Position numbers and translations under genes: made by a program
The notes under the pieces: model-generated
Databases searched by the model: none
What the model was told of the DNA's origin: nothing
The model's input: only the letters and a program-made list of their open reading frames with translations
Assembly (NCBI RefSeq): GCF_900129235.1
Contig: NZ_FQUV01000003.1
Location: forward strand, 310,001 to 374,000
Length of the DNA: 64,000 nt
Direction: 5' to 3'
DNA from: Litoreibacter ascidiaceicola
Lineage (GTDB): Bacteria > Pseudomonadota > Alphaproteobacteria > Rhodobacterales > Rhodobacteraceae
In this document: piece by piece, positions 38,163-49,333 of the stretch
Numbering within the stretch: position 1 is the stretch's first letter
Layout: each line of letters opens with the position of its first letter

Positions 38163-39111
38163 TCAAGCTTTGCGTGCTGAGCACCGAGCCGGCGCGAGAG
38201 AACGTCACCACACCTTCATACGTGCCAGCGGGCCAGCCGCCTTGCGGCTGTTTGCGACCCGACGCGCGGAAGACTTGGGCTTGGGGCCTGGTAAATTCCA
38301 CCACTTGATCATGGCGCCATCCGTTTGGCCCTGTGATGTTGAACTCCATCGTATCGCCCTCGCGGGTGCCAAATGCGTAGCCCCAAAGGACAAGGCCGGC
38401 GGCATCCGCATTCAACGTTGCCGGGTCGGGCAGTCCCGCCTTGATATCGGCAAAGTCGGGCACGCCTTCGGCAAACCCGACATCGAGCAGCCCACCGGCT
38501 TGGTAGGAGATGTCATCTTGCCAAAGTGTGTTTTCTGACGGCCCGCAGGTGCCTTTGGCATCGGGGGCGAAGGGGTCTACCACCTCGCCATTGTGGCGCA
38601 GGGACAGGTGGATATGTGGAAACACTGTTTTGCCACTGAGGCCGACAAGCCCAAGCGCGGTGCCTTTCGCAACACGTTGGCCTTTTTTGACGATCACCGA
38701 GCCGCGGCGCATATGGCAGTATTGGGTTTCCCAGCCATCGCCGTGGCTGATCACCAGCCCGTTGCCACAATCCTTGCCATCAAGATCGGGTGCGTCCGGT
38801 GCGTTGGAGGGGATATCCGGCATCCCGTCACGGGTTGCGCGCACCGTGCCGGGGGCGGCGGCGAGGACAGTGATACCTGCCTCCATTTCGGCTAGAGTGG
38901 CGACGCGGATATCCGTGCCTTTGTGCCCGTCATAGGTGAGCGTGCCACATTTGTGATCGCTGGCCGCAGGGCTCGGGTCGCTATCGACGTAGTTTTGGAT
39001 GAAGCAGGTTTCGCCCAGATCGCACTCAATGGGCAAAGACAGAAGAGGGTCTTTCGCGGCCACGGGGGCCGCGAAAGCTGTGAGTGTAAGGGCCAGAACA
39101 GCGGCGCGCAT
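38149..39111 (-). CDS. M23 family peptidase, exported
   Basis: A 320-residue periplasmic protein with signal peptide MRAAVLALTLTAFAAPVAAK. The M23 zinc motif is complete: HKGTD (HxxxD) near residue 64 and the HIHLSL motif near 167. It also has cysteine pairs in CDLGETCF and KCGTL. Such enzymes cut peptidoglycan cross-links. Its start shares a base with the clpA stop (TAATG), so it is translationally coupled to clpA, an unusual neighbour for a cell-wall enzyme. Confidence 0.88.
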   Translation of the reverse strand: MRAAVLALTLTAFAAPVAAKDPLLSLPIECDLGETCFIQNYVDSDPSPAASDHKCGTLTYDGHKGTDIRVATLAEMEAGITVLAAAPGTVRATRDGMPDIPSNAPDAPDLDGKDCGNGLVISHGDGWETQYCHMRRGSVIVKKGQRVAKGTALGLVGLSGKTVFPHIHLSLRHNGEVVDPFAPDAKGTCGPSENTLWQDDISYQAGGLLDVGFAEGVPDFADIKAGLPDPATLNADAAGLVLWGYAFGTREGDTMEFNITGPNGWRHDQVVEFTRPQAQVFRASGRKQPQGGWPAGTYEGVVTFSRAGSVLSTQSLTISR

Positions 39112-41444
39112 TACTCGGCGGTGAGCAGCGGCGGCTTTTTCTTGGACGTGATCCGTGCGGCTTCCGGCTCCAGGATCGTCAGGTCGATCTCGCCCTTCTT
39201 GACGCCGACCTTGACCACACCACCTTTCAGCAGCTTGCCGAACAGCAGTTCTTCAGCCAGCGGTTTCTTGATGTGCTCTTGGATGACGCGCCCCAGCGGA
39301 CGTGCGCCCATCTTGTCGTCGTAGCCTTTGTCGCCAAGCCATTCTGCGGCAGCAGGGGTCAGCTCGATGGTCACGTTGCGGTCCATCAGTTGCGCTTCAA
39401 GTTGCAGCACGAACTTTTCGACCACGCGGGTGATGATCTGCTTGCCCAGTGGCGCGAAGCTGATCACCGCGTCTAGGCGGTTGCGGAACTCCGGCGTAAA
39501 TGTCCGCTCGATCGCGGCGGTGTCTTCACCCTCGCGACGGTCACGGCCAAAGCCGATGGCCGATTTGGACATCTCCATGGCACCCGCGTTGGAGGTCATG
39601 ATCAAGATCACGTTGCGGAAATCCACCGTCCGGCCATTGTGGTCGGTCAGTTTGCCGTTATCCATCACCTGCAACAGGATGTTGTAGACGTCGGGATGGG
39701 CTTTCTCCATCTCGTCAAGCAGCAGCACGCAATGCGGGTGTTGGTCCACTTGGTCGGTCAGCATGCCGCCTTGGTCAAAGCCTACATAGCCGGGAGGGGC
39801 GCCGATCAGGCGCGACACCGCGTGCTTCTCCATGTATTCCGACATATCGAAACGCAGAAGCTCTACACCCAAAGTGCTTGCCAATTGTTTGGCGACTTCG
39901 GTTTTACCCACACCAGTCGGGCCTGCGAACAGGTAGTTACCAATAGGCTTTTCGGGCTCGCGCAGGCCCGCACGGGCCAGCTTGATCGCCGAGGACAGCG
40001 CGTCGATGGCTAAATCCTGCCCGAAGACCACCCGTTTCAGAGCCTTTTCCAGATCTTTCAGCACAGCCGCATCGTCTTTCGACACGTTTTTCGGTGGGAT
40101 GCGGGCGATCTTAGCCACGACAGCCTCGATTTCCTTGGCCCCAATAGTTTTGCGGCGTTTGCTTTCAGCGACCAGATGCTGCGCGGCGCCCGCCTCGTCG
40201 ATAACGTCGATGGCTTTGTCCGGCAGTTTGCGATCGTGGATATAGCGCGCAGACAGTTCCACCGCCGACTTGATCGCGTCGGTGGTGTATTTGATGTCGT
40301 GATGCTCCTCGAAATAAGGCTTCAAACCTTTGAGGATCTTGATCGCGTCATCCACCGATGGCTCGTTCACGTCGATCTTCTGGAAACGACGGGCCAAAGC
40401 GCGGTCTTTCTCGAAGTGCTGACGGAACTCTTTGTAGGTGGTGGAGCCCATGCATCGTAGCTTGCCGCCTTGAAGTGCAGGCTTCAGCAGGTTGGAGGCA
40501 TCCATCGCCCCGCCGGAGGTCGCACCCGCACCGATAACGGTGTGAATTTCGTCGATGAACAGCACCGCGTCGGGGTGATCTTCCATCTCCGTCATCACTG
40601 CTTTCAAGCGTTCTTCGAAGTCACCGCGGTAACGCGTGCCTGCCAACAAAGCGCCCATGTCGAGCGAATAGATTGTAGCACCCGCCAGAACGTCGGGGGT
40701 TTCACCCGCGACGATCTTGTGGGCCAAACCTTCGGCAATGGCGGTTTTGCCAACGCCCGGATCACCCACCAAAAGCGGGTTATTCTTGCGGCGGCGGCAA
40801 AGCACCTGGATGCAGCGCTCCACTTCCTCGGATCGACCGATCAGCGGGTCGACATCGCCTTTCACAGCCTTGGCGTTCAAGTCCACGCAGTATTTCGAAA
40901 GTGCGGATTCCTTGCCTTCGCCTTCGACCTCTGCGGTTTCGGGCGTAATGTCGTCTTCAAAGTCGGACGAGCCGGAAATCGGGCGGGCCTCGCCGAATGT
41001 CGGGTCTTTCGCGACACCGTGCGCGATGAAATTCACCGCATCATAACGGGTCATGTCCTGCTCTTGCAGGAAAAAGGCCGCGTTGCTCTCGCGTTCCGCA
41101 AAGATGGCGACGAGCACATTTGCACCGGTCACTTCGGTGCGACCGGAGGATTGAACATGAATGGCTGCGCGTTGGATAACGCGCTGGAAAGCGGCCGTCG
41201 GGACAGCTTCCGACCCTTCAACATCGGTGACCAGCGTGGACAGCTCGTCCTCGATGAATTCGCCAAGGGTCGTCCGCAGGATATCCAGATCAACACCACA
41301 GGCGATCATCACCTTGGCGGCGTCCGGCTCGTCGATGAGGGCCAGTAGCAAATGTTCCAGCGTGGCAAGCTCGTGGCGATGCGTATTGGCCTGCGCCAGC
41401 GCGGAATGAATTGCCTTTTCGAGAGTGTCAGAGAATGACGGCAC
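39111..41444 (-). CDS. clpA: ATP-dependent Clp protease ATP-binding subunit ClpA
   Basis: A 777-residue AAA+ unfoldase feeding ClpP. The Clp_N domain (HELATLEHLLLAL) is followed by two AAA modules, with Walker A GDPGVGKTAIAEG and GPTGVGKTEVAK, and Walker B VLFIDEIH and CVLLLDEME. A ClpP-binding loop with IGFGR is present. The GTG at 41444 is the start, with AAAGGAG seven bases upstream. No clpS adaptor gene lies in the adjacent 258 bases. Confidence 0.95.
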   Translation of the reverse strand: MPSFSDTLEKAIHSALAQANTHRHELATLEHLLLALIDEPDAAKVMIACGVDLDILRTTLGEFIEDELSTLVTDVEGSEAVPTAAFQRVIQRAAIHVQSSGRTEVTGANVLVAIFAERESNAAFFLQEQDMTRYDAVNFIAHGVAKDPTFGEARPISGSSDFEDDITPETAEVEGEGKESALSKYCVDLNAKAVKGDVDPLIGRSEEVERCIQVLCRRRKNNPLLVGDPGVGKTAIAEGLAHKIVAGETPDVLAGATIYSLDMGALLAGTRYRGDFEERLKAVMTEMEDHPDAVLFIDEIHTVIGAGATSGGAMDASNLLKPALQGGKLRCMGSTTYKEFRQHFEKDRALARRFQKIDVNEPSVDDAIKILKGLKPYFEEHHDIKYTTDAIKSAVELSARYIHDRKLPDKAIDVIDEAGAAQHLVAESKRRKTIGAKEIEAVVAKIARIPPKNVSKDDAAVLKDLEKALKRVVFGQDLAIDALSSAIKLARAGLREPEKPIGNYLFAGPTGVGKTEVAKQLASTLGVELLRFDMSEYMEKHAVSRLIGAPPGYVGFDQGGMLTDQVDQHPHCVLLLDEMEKAHPDVYNILLQVMDNGKLTDHNGRTVDFRNVILIMTSNAGAMEMSKSAIGFGRDRREGEDTAAIERTFTPEFRNRLDAVISFAPLGKQIITRVVEKFVLQLEAQLMDRNVTIELTPAAAEWLGDKGYDDKMGARPLGRVIQEHIKKPLAEELLFGKLLKGGVVKVGVKKGEIDLTILEPEAARITSKKKPPLLTAE

Positions 41445-41474
41445 CCTATGCTCCTTTATTATCGAGGGCAGGTT

Positions 41475-41546
41475 CCGGGTCGAGGACCCGGTCTCTACCA
41501 TTGCCTCTTAGACCTTACAGTTCGGTTTATATTGCCGATCTTCAAG
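41475..41546 (-). promoter_or_regulatory. Possible clpA leader hairpin and heat-shock type promoter
   Basis: In the minus-strand clpA leader, a perfect 7-base stem with a 3-base loop (41475-41491) lies 30 bases upstream of the start codon. Further up, CTTGAA at 41546-41541 is followed 17 bases after its CTTG by CCGAACT. Alphaproteobacterial RpoH sites have CTTG-N17-CYTATNT, so the match is partial. This is a suggestion only. Confidence 0.3.
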
Positions 41547-41702
41547 TCTTTTCTTTTCACAATGAGCGTGATCGGCCCGAAAAGAAAGAGGTGATTGCTC
41601 CGGATACGTGTTCCGGCTGTTGATGTTCAGGTAAGACGCGCTGACACCTTTGCAAGTGTTCAAAAGAAATGCACAGTGGTTCAGACGCGCTAGGGGCTGT
41701 TT

Positions 41703-42464
41703 ATGCATCTTGATGTTCAGGATTTGAAGAAGTTCTACTACCGCACGGGGCTGGGCCGCGTTGCGCAACGCGCGGTGCGTGATCAGGTGCGGGCGCTGTG
41801 GCCTGATACCAAGGGGCAAACGGTGGCGGGCTACGGATTTGCCGTGCCGTTGCTGCGCCCGTTCATCGGCGAAGCCCGCCGCGTTGTGGCCCTCATGCCC
41901 GGCCCTCAGGGGGTCATGCACTGGCCTGCGGGGCAGGATAATATGTCGGTGCTGTGCGAAGAGGCGCTCTGGCCGCTGGAGACCGGACAGGTCGACAAGT
42001 TGGTGATTTTGCACGGGTTGGAGACCACGGAAAATCCGACCGCCTTGCTGGATGAGTGTTTCCGGGTCCTTGGCCCCGGTGGTCGGGCTGTTTTTGTGGT
42101 GCCGAACCGTGCGGGGCTATGGTCGCGTCGGGATGCAACGCCGTTCGGCTTCGGGCGGCCTTATTCACTGACGCAACTCGAAGTGCAGCTGAAGCGCCAT
42201 TCTTTCACCCCCGAAAGCCATCGCGCGGCGCTGTTCTCGCCCCCTAGTCAACGCAAGGTTTGGCTGAAATGGGCCAGCACGTTCGAGCGCTACGGACGCA
42301 AGATGTCGAGCTATTACGCCGGTGGCGTGTTAATCGTTGAGGCCAGCAAACAGGTCTATGCACCGAAGAAGCGCGGGGTGGCCGTCGATGTAAGGGCACC
42401 TTTGCGAATATTAGAGGGCGCTGCGAATCCTGTCGCGGGGCGCAATTTGACCGGTTCGAATTGA
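41703..42464 (+). CDS. Class I SAM-dependent methyltransferase
   Basis: A 253-residue methyltransferase-like protein. The SAM-binding glycine region is VAGYGFAVP (about 37-45); the usual GxGxG motif is less strict than normal. The post-motif strand [14 protein letters not shown] (about 124) is typical of type 11 methyltransferases. It is divergent from clpA and precedes the atp operon by about 290 bases. The substrate is not evident. Confidence 0.75.
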   Translation: MHLDVQDLKKFYYRTGLGRVAQRAVRDQVRALWPDTKGQTVAGYGFAVPLLRPFIGEARRVVALMPGPQGVMHWPAGQDNMSVLCEEALWPLETGQVDKLVILHGLETTENPTALLDECFRVLGPGGRAVFVVPNRAGLWSRRDATPFGFGRPYSLTQLEVQLKRHSFTPESHRAALFSPPSQRKVWLKWASTFERYGRKMSSYYAGGVLIVEASKQVYAPKKRGVAVDVRAPLRILEGAANPVAGRNLTGSN

Positions 42465-42510
42465 ACGCGCGTTATGGTGACTCGATGCCGGAATCAGCCG
42501 AAAACTTGAC

Positions 42511-42526
42511 ATAAGTGCTCACTTAT
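42511..42526. promoter_or_regulatory. 16-base perfect palindrome upstream of the atp operon
   Basis: ATAAGTG-CT-CACTTAT is a perfect 7-2-7 palindrome, directly after TTGACA (42506-42511), which could be a -35 box though a convincing -10 does not follow. It sits between the methyltransferase stop and atpH. It looks like an operator for a dimeric repressor, but the binding protein is unknown. Confidence 0.4.
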
Positions 42527-42670
42527 TGCGGCTTCAATCGGTCGCACCCAGAGGTGGAATTGGTCGAACCCCAGTAAAAGAAGGGAAACGGGTCGCATAC
42601 TTATGCACTATTATATTAGCCTTCCCTGTTGCGGTAAGCACCCTGCTTTGCTAGATCACCACTGATTTTG

Positions 42671-42697
42671 AAGGCTGCGAGGTTCGCGGCCTTTCTT
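42671..42697 (+). terminator. Terminator-like hairpin in the atp leader
   Basis: AAGGCTGCGA (42671-42680) pairs with TCGCGGCCTT (42684-42693), with one G-U pair and a 3-base loop, followed by TCTT. It lies 60 bases before atpH. It may terminate transcription from the methyltransferase gene or sit in the leader of the atp mRNA; I cannot tell which. Confidence 0.5.
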
Positions 42698-42756
42698 GCA
42701 ACGGTCGGTCCGGACTTTCGCTAAAGTTCACCGACCCCGTTACCGGAAGGGTGGAC

Positions 42757-43317
42757 GTGTCCGAACCAGTCTCGATCTCCACAGGCATCGCCGGGCGCTA
42801 TGCGACCGCCGTGTTTGAACTGGCCAAGGAAGGCAAGAAGCTGAAGGCGTTGGAAACCGACGTCGACACGCTGGATGCCGCATTGGCCGAAAGTGCTGAT
42901 TTCCGCGACTTGATCGCATCGCCGCTATACTCGCGAGAGCAGCAGGCGAATGCGGTCGCGGCGATTGCCAAGAAAATGAAGTTGTCGCCAACGATGGCCA
43001 ACACGCTGAGCGTGATGGCTGGCAAGCGCCGCCTCTTCGTTCTGCCGCAGTTGGTCACCGCGCTGCGCGGGCTGATCGCCGACGAAAAAGGCGAAATTAC
43101 TGCTGACGTCACCGCCGCCAAGGCGCTGACAAAGGCGCAACAGGACAAACTTGCCAAGACGCTGACCGCGACTGTGGGCAAAGATGTGAAAATCAATATG
43201 GCCGTCGATGAAAGCCTCATTGGCGGTCTTGTCGTAAAGGTGGGTTCCAAGATGATCGACACCTCGATCCGCTCGAAACTCGCTTCCCTCCAGAATTCCA
43301 TGAAAGAGGTCGGATAA
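42757..43317 (+). CDS. atpH: ATP synthase F1 subunit delta
   Basis: A 186-residue stalk subunit linking F1 to the membrane part. The N-terminus after the start ([20 protein letters not shown]) and the C-terminal [20 protein letters not shown] are typical. I chose the GTG at 42757, six bases after GGAAGG; an in-frame GTG at 42751 would add two residues. First gene of the atpHAGDC operon, with atpA two bases downstream. The Fo genes are not in this window. Confidence 0.95.
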   Translation: MSEPVSISTGIAGRYATAVFELAKEGKKLKALETDVDTLDAALAESADFRDLIASPLYSREQQANAVAAIAKKMKLSPTMANTLSVMAGKRRLFVLPQLVTALRGLIADEKGEITADVTAAKALTKAQQDKLAKTLTATVGKDVKINMAVDESLIGGLVVKVGSKMIDTSIRSKLASLQNSMKEVG

Positions 43318-43318
43318 A

Positions 43319-44857
43319 ATGGCGATCCAAGCTGCAGAAATCTCTGCGATCCTGAAAGACCAGATCAAGAACTTCGGCAAAGAAATCGAAGTTGCTGAAG
43401 TCGGTCGCGTATTGAGCGTCGGTGACGGTATTGCCCGCGTTTACGGTCTCGACAATTGCCAAGCTGGCGAAATGGTCGAATTCCCCGGTGGCATTCAAGG
43501 CATGGCCTTGAACCTCGAAAGCGACAACGTCGGTGTTGTTATCTTCGGGTCCGACAGCCAAATCAAAGAGGGCGACGTTGTAAAACGGACGAACTCCATC
43601 GTGGACGTTCCGGTTGGTGACGAACTGCTGGGTCGCGTTGTTGACGGTCTGGGCAACCCGATCGACGGCAAGGGTCCGATCAAAACCACGAAGCGCGCCG
43701 TTGCCGAGCAAAAAGCTCCGGGCATCATCCCGCGTAAATCGGTTCACGAGCCAATGGCAACCGGCCTGAAATCTGTGGACGCGATGATCCCTGTTGGCCG
43801 CGGCCAGCGCGAGCTGATCATTGGTGACCGTCAGATCGGTAAAACAGCCATCGCGTTGGATACCATCCTGAACCAGAAATCCTACAACGACGCTGCTGGC
43901 GACGACGAGGGCAAGAAGCTCTATTGCGTTTACGTGGCTATCGGCCAAAAGCGCTCCACAGTGGCGCAGCTGGTTAAGAAACTCGAAGAGTCCGGCGCGA
44001 TCGAATATTCGATCGTTGTTGCTGCGACCGCTTCCGACCCGGCACCTATGCAGTTCTTGGCACCCTACGCCGCGACAACAATGGCCGAGCACTTCCGTGA
44101 CAATGGCCGCCACGCCCTGATCATCTATGATGACTTGACCAAACAGGCCGTGTCTTACCGTCAGATGTCGCTGCTGCTGCGTCGCCCACCAGGACGTGAA
44201 GCCTATCCAGGTGACGTTTTCTATCTCCACTCCCGCCTGCTGGAGCGGTCTTGTAAGCTGAACGAAGACAACGGTTCCGGCTCCCTGACGGCTCTGCCGA
44301 TCATTGAGACCCAAGGTGGCGACGTTTCGGCGTTTATTCCGACAAACGTGATTTCGATCACCGATGGTCAGATCTTCCTTGAAACCGAGCTGTTCTACCA
44401 AGGCATCCGCCCTGCGGTGAACACCGGTCTTTCGGTGTCTCGCGTTGGTTCGTCCGCTCAGACAAACTCGATGAAGTCTGTGGCTGGTCCGGTTAAGCTG
44501 GAGCTTGCTCAGTACCGCGAGATGGCAGCGTTTGCTCAGTTCGGCTCCGACTTGGATGCCGCGACCCAGCAGTTGCTGAACCGTGGTGCGCGCCTGACCG
44601 AGCTGATGAAACAGCCGCAGTATTCGCCACTGACCAACGCTGAAATCGTTTGCGTGATCTATGCAGGCACGAAAGGCTACCTCGACAAGATCGCCGTCTC
44701 TGACGTTGGTCGCTTCGAGGCTGGTTTGCTGTCGCACCTGCGTGGCAAGGGCAAAGCGGTTCTGGACATGATCACCAAGGATGACCCGAAAATTAAGGGT
44801 GATGCCGAGGCCGCCGTTAAGGCCGAGATCGACGCGTTCGCAGCTGACTTCGCATAA
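43319..44857 (+). CDS. atpA: ATP synthase F1 subunit alpha
   Basis: A 512-residue non-catalytic nucleotide-binding subunit of the F1 hexamer. Walker A is GDRQIGKTA (about residue 170), the [12 protein letters not shown] segment is present near 285, and the alpha/beta signature is near the end of the nucleotide domain ([17 protein letters not shown]). Length is normal. It is the second gene of the operon, with codon use strongly biased to preferred codons, as expected of a highly expressed gene. Confidence 0.98.
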   Translation: MAIQAAEISAILKDQIKNFGKEIEVAEVGRVLSVGDGIARVYGLDNCQAGEMVEFPGGIQGMALNLESDNVGVVIFGSDSQIKEGDVVKRTNSIVDVPVGDELLGRVVDGLGNPIDGKGPIKTTKRAVAEQKAPGIIPRKSVHEPMATGLKSVDAMIPVGRGQRELIIGDRQIGKTAIALDTILNQKSYNDAAGDDEGKKLYCVYVAIGQKRSTVAQLVKKLEESGAIEYSIVVAATASDPAPMQFLAPYAATTMAEHFRDNGRHALIIYDDLTKQAVSYRQMSLLLRRPPGREAYPGDVFYLHSRLLERSCKLNEDNGSGSLTALPIIETQGGDVSAFIPTNVISITDGQIFLETELFYQGIRPAVNTGLSVSRVGSSAQTNSMKSVAGPVKLELAQYREMAAFAQFGSDLDAATQQLLNRGARLTELMKQPQYSPLTNAEIVCVIYAGTKGYLDKIAVSDVGRFEAGLLSHLRGKGKAVLDMITKDDPKIKGDAEAAVKAEIDAFAADFA

Positions 44858-44872
44858 GGGGGGCTTAGGCAG

Positions 44873-45745
44873 ATGCCAAACCTCAAGGTTCTAAAAAATC
44901 GGATCGCGTCGGTCAAATCGACCCGCAAGATCACGAAGGCGATGCAAATGGTCGCCGCCGCGAAACTGCGCCGAGCGCAGGAAGCGGCGGAGGCTGGCCG
45001 CCCCTACGCTGAACGGTTTAACGCCGTAATGGCGCAGCTGGCCGGTGGCGTGTCTGGCGACAGTGGCCCAAAGCTGCTGGTCGGCAACGGCTCCAATCAA
45101 ACGCATCTGCTGGTTGTCATGACCGCAGAACGCGGCTTGTGCGGCGGCTTTAACGGCAACATCGCCAAGCTGGCCCGTGTTGCTGCAAACAAACTGATGG
45201 CTGAAGGCAAGACGGTGAAAATTCTCACCGTTGGCAAGAAAGGTCGCGAGGCGCTGAAACGCGAGCTTGGGTCCCATTTCATCGGGCATGTCGATTTGTC
45301 GGACGTTAAAAAGCTTGGCTATGACAACGCGGCGACGATTGCTCAGGATTTGCTGACACGCTTTGATGCTGGCGAATTTGACGTGGCGAAGATCTTCTAC
45401 TCGACCTTCCAGTCCGTCATCAGCCAGACCCCGACCGAGCAGCAGATCATCCCCGCCGACTTCAGCCACGTTGAAGTAGGCGAGCAAAGCACGGTCTATG
45501 ACTACGAGCCCGGCGAGGAAGCCATCTTGGCCGACTTGCTGCCGCGCGCAGTTGCTACGCAAATCTTCTCGGCCCTTTTGGAAAATGGCGCCTCGGAGCA
45601 GGGTGCTCGGATGTCCGCAATGGACAACGCGACCCGCAACGCAGGCGATATGATTGACAAACTGACCATCCAATACAACCGGTCGCGTCAGGCTGTCATC
45701 ACCAACGAGCTTATCGAAATCATTTCGGGCGCGGAAGCGCTCTAG
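44873..45745 (+). CDS. atpG: ATP synthase F1 subunit gamma
   Basis: A 290-residue rotor subunit. N-terminal helix [21 protein letters not shown] and C-terminal helix [20 protein letters not shown] form the central shaft. The middle contains the conserved LCGGFN near residue 83. It starts 15 bases after atpA. Confidence 0.97.
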   Translation: MPNLKVLKNRIASVKSTRKITKAMQMVAAAKLRRAQEAAEAGRPYAERFNAVMAQLAGGVSGDSGPKLLVGNGSNQTHLLVVMTAERGLCGGFNGNIAKLARVAANKLMAEGKTVKILTVGKKGREALKRELGSHFIGHVDLSDVKKLGYDNAATIAQDLLTRFDAGEFDVAKIFYSTFQSVISQTPTEQQIIPADFSHVEVGEQSTVYDYEPGEEAILADLLPRAVATQIFSALLENGASEQGARMSAMDNATRNAGDMIDKLTIQYNRSRQAVITNELIEIISGAEAL

Positions 45746-47188
<1,443 letters not shown>

Positions 47189-47206
47189 GTTCAAGGAGGC
47201 CATCAC

Positions 47207-47596
47207 ATGGCTGAGATGATGCAATTCGATCTGGTCTCGCCCGAGCGGCGGCTGACCTCCGTGCAGGCCTCCGAGGTGCAAATCCCCGGGGCCGAGGGTG
47301 ACTTCACTGCAATGGCGCAACACGCGCCGGTGATCACCACCCTGCGCCCCGGCGTGCTGAAGGTTGTGACCGCGTCTGGCACCGACGAGTATCTGGTGAC
47401 GGGCGGTTTCGCCGAAGTGGGCGTTGCTGGCACATCTGTGTTGGCGGAACGTGCTTTTGCCAAAGCGGATGTCACACCAGAGCTGCTGGAGGACCTAATC
47501 AAAGAGGCGAACCTGCAGCGTGATGCAAACAATACGGATATGGCGGCGAAATATGCCGATGATCTGGTCGCAGCAAGCACCCAGATTTCCGGCTAG
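47207..47596 (+). CDS. atpC: ATP synthase F1 subunit epsilon
   Basis: A 129-residue regulatory subunit. The beta-sandwich N-terminal domain (FDLVSPERRLTS, IPGAEGDFTAMAQHAPVIT) and the short helical C-terminus (EDLIKEANLQRDANN) are typical of the alphaproteobacterial form. Last gene of the operon, 18 bases after atpD, followed by a terminator. Confidence 0.95.
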   Translation: MAEMMQFDLVSPERRLTSVQASEVQIPGAEGDFTAMAQHAPVITTLRPGVLKVVTASGTDEYLVTGGFAEVGVAGTSVLAERAFAKADVTPELLEDLIKEANLQRDANNTDMAAKYADDLVAASTQISG

Positions 47597-47638
47597 TTTC
47601 CGGCAATCACGCGCCTTTTGCGCAACGTGTTAAAAGAA

Positions 47639-47664
47639 AGCCCCGCCTGGTCGGGGCTTTTTTT
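47639..47664 (+). terminator. Rho-independent terminator of the atp operon
   Basis: AGCCCCG (47639-47645) pairs with CGGGGCT (47652-47658) around a 6-base loop, followed by a run of seven T. It lies 42 bases past the atpC stop. It is the clearest terminator in the window. Confidence 0.9.
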
Positions 47665-47753
47665 CTAAGTTACCCATAGGTAAGGCTTACATTAGGGGAA
47701 CTGTCATAGTGTCGCCGAAGTTTACGAGTATCACCACCGCGTAAGGGTAATTT

Positions 47754-48104
47754 ATGCAACGACTAACCAGCAATAATGTTGGAATCACGCAAGGCTCCCG
47801 CGTCTTGTTTTCGGATTTCATTGATGACGGCCCGATGTGGACCGGAACCGGCCCTCGTGAGCACCGGTTTGAGGTGGAATTTGCCGAAAGCTACGCGGCT
47901 GTGCCCAATGTGATGGTGTCGATCGCGATGTGGGACAGCGATACCAAGACCAACCAGCGGATGGATATCGCCGCGGAGAACGTCTCCGAGACCGGATTTG
48001 ATCTGGTGTTTCGGACATGGGGTGACAGCCGTGTGGCGCGCGTGCGCGCAAACTGGATGGTCATCGGGCCATTGCCCAACGAAGACGATTGGGATCTGTA
48101 CTAA
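47754..48104 (+). CDS. H-type lectin domain protein
   Basis: A 116-residue protein consisting almost entirely of one H-type lectin domain (as in discoidin and snail agglutinins): HRFEVEFAESYAAVPNVMVSIAMWD followed by the closing strand FRTWGDSRVARVRANWMVIG, with the conserved Trp residues. No signal peptide is seen, so the protein may be cytoplasmic or exported in another way. GGGTAA is a weak ribosome site. Separated from the atp operon by its terminator. Sugar binding is inferred from the fold. Confidence 0.7.
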   Translation: MQRLTSNNVGITQGSRVLFSDFIDDGPMWTGTGPREHRFEVEFAESYAAVPNVMVSIAMWDSDTKTNQRMDIAAENVSETGFDLVFRTWGDSRVARVRANWMVIGPLPNEDDWDLY

Positions 48105-48141
48105 ACTACCCGAATTGTGCCTTCGGCGCTTGATGTTTTGA

Positions 48142-48177
48142 TGGGGGCGTTGCCCCCAAACCCCCAAGGTATTTTTT
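48142..48177. terminator. Hairpin between two convergent genes, possible two-way terminator
   Basis: TGGGGGC (48142-48148) pairs perfectly with GCCCCCA (48152-48158) around a GTT loop. CCCCC and a run of six T (48172-48177) follow on the plus strand. A GGGGG run further on (48190) could pair with the CCCCC at 48161. It lies between the convergent lectin and prs genes. Elements of this GGGGGC-loop-GCCCCC form look like ones I associate with Rhodobacteraceae intergenic DNA, but I cannot check copy number. Confidence 0.55.
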
Positions 48178-48199
48178 GAAGCAATGATTGGGGGCAGGG

Positions 48200-49216
48200 T
48201 TAGCTGCTGGGGTAGAGGCTTTCGTAGATCGGCTCCAGCGTTTCGTTGTCGAACAGGGACGAGACGGACATACCGCCCGAGATGTTCAGGATCGCTTGCG
48301 CAAACATCGGCGCCGTCGGCACGATGCGGATGTTCTTGCAGGCCTTGACCTCTTTGGTGGGCTGGATGCTGTCGGTGATCACGAGGCTTTTCATCACCGA
48401 ATTGGTGATGCGCTCGACGGCGGGGCCGGAGAGGACACCATGGGTGATGTAGCTATGGACCTCGGTGGCTCCGGCTTCCATCAAGACCTCGGCGGCCTTG
48501 CACAAGGTGCCAGCGGTATCGCAGATGTCATCGACGATGATGCAGCGCTTGCCTTCGACGTTCCCGATGACGGTCATTTCTGCAATTTCGCCAGCTTTCT
48601 CGCGACGCTTGTCGACGATGGAGAGTGGGGCTTTGATGCGCTGCGCCAGTTCGCGGGCACGGGCCACACCGCCCACATCAGGGGAGACGACCATGACGTC
48701 TTCCATGTCCTTGAAGTGATGCAGGATATCCAATGCGAAAATCGGGGAGGCGTAGAGATTGTCCACGGGCAAATCGAAGAAGCCCTGAATTTGGGCCGCG
48801 TGCAGATCCATGGTCAGAACCCGCTCCACTCCGGCTTCGGCGATCAGGTTGGCGACCAGCTTGGCGGAGATTGGCGTGCGGGCCTTGGTGCGGCGATCCT
48901 GACGGGCATAGCCGAAATAGGGGATCACGGCAGTGATGCGTTGCGCCGAAGAGCGACGGAGCGCGTCGGTCATGATCAGCAGCTCCATCAGGTTGTCATT
49001 GGCCGGGTTGGAGGTGGACTGGATAATGAACATATCCTCGCCACGGACGTTCTCGAAGACCTCGACGAAGATTTCGCCATCGTTGAATCGCTCGACCCTT
49101 GTATCAATCGGTTTGACGACCTGACCGCGATGCATCGACATGCGCTTGGCAATGGATGTGGCAAGCGGCTTGTTCGAATTACCCGCGATGAGTTTTGGAT
49201 CGGTGTTGACTGGCAT
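48200..49216 (-). CDS. prs: Ribose-phosphate pyrophosphokinase
   Basis: A 338-residue enzyme that makes PRPP from ribose 5-phosphate and ATP for nucleotide, His and Trp synthesis. [34 protein letters not shown] and the PRPP loop [11 protein letters not shown] are all present. The ATG at 49216 ([15 protein letters not shown]) is the standard start; further upstream the frame is not conserved in character. Confidence 0.96.
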   Translation of the reverse strand: MPVNTDPKLIAGNSNKPLATSIAKRMSMHRGQVVKPIDTRVERFNDGEIFVEVFENVRGEDMFIIQSTSNPANDNLMELLIMTDALRRSSAQRITAVIPYFGYARQDRRTKARTPISAKLVANLIAEAGVERVLTMDLHAAQIQGFFDLPVDNLYASPIFALDILHHFKDMEDVMVVSPDVGGVARARELAQRIKAPLSIVDKRREKAGEIAEMTVIGNVEGKRCIIVDDICDTAGTLCKAAEVLMEAGATEVHSYITHGVLSGPAVERITNSVMKSLVITDSIQPTKEVKACKNIRIVPTAPMFAQAILNISGGMSVSSLFDNETLEPIYESLYPSS

Positions 49217-49333
49217 GTGGTGTCCCCGTTTGGCAGCTATCACGGACCTGTGTTCCCCAACCGGACCGCGTTGCGCACCCCGTAACACCCGACTAGGATT
49301 CGCGCAAAGGTTTAACCCCGAGAGGACGTCCAT

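Noticed and set aside
43217..44737. 506-codon open frame opposite atpA
   Set aside because: Antisense shadow of atpA with no family match and atypical composition.
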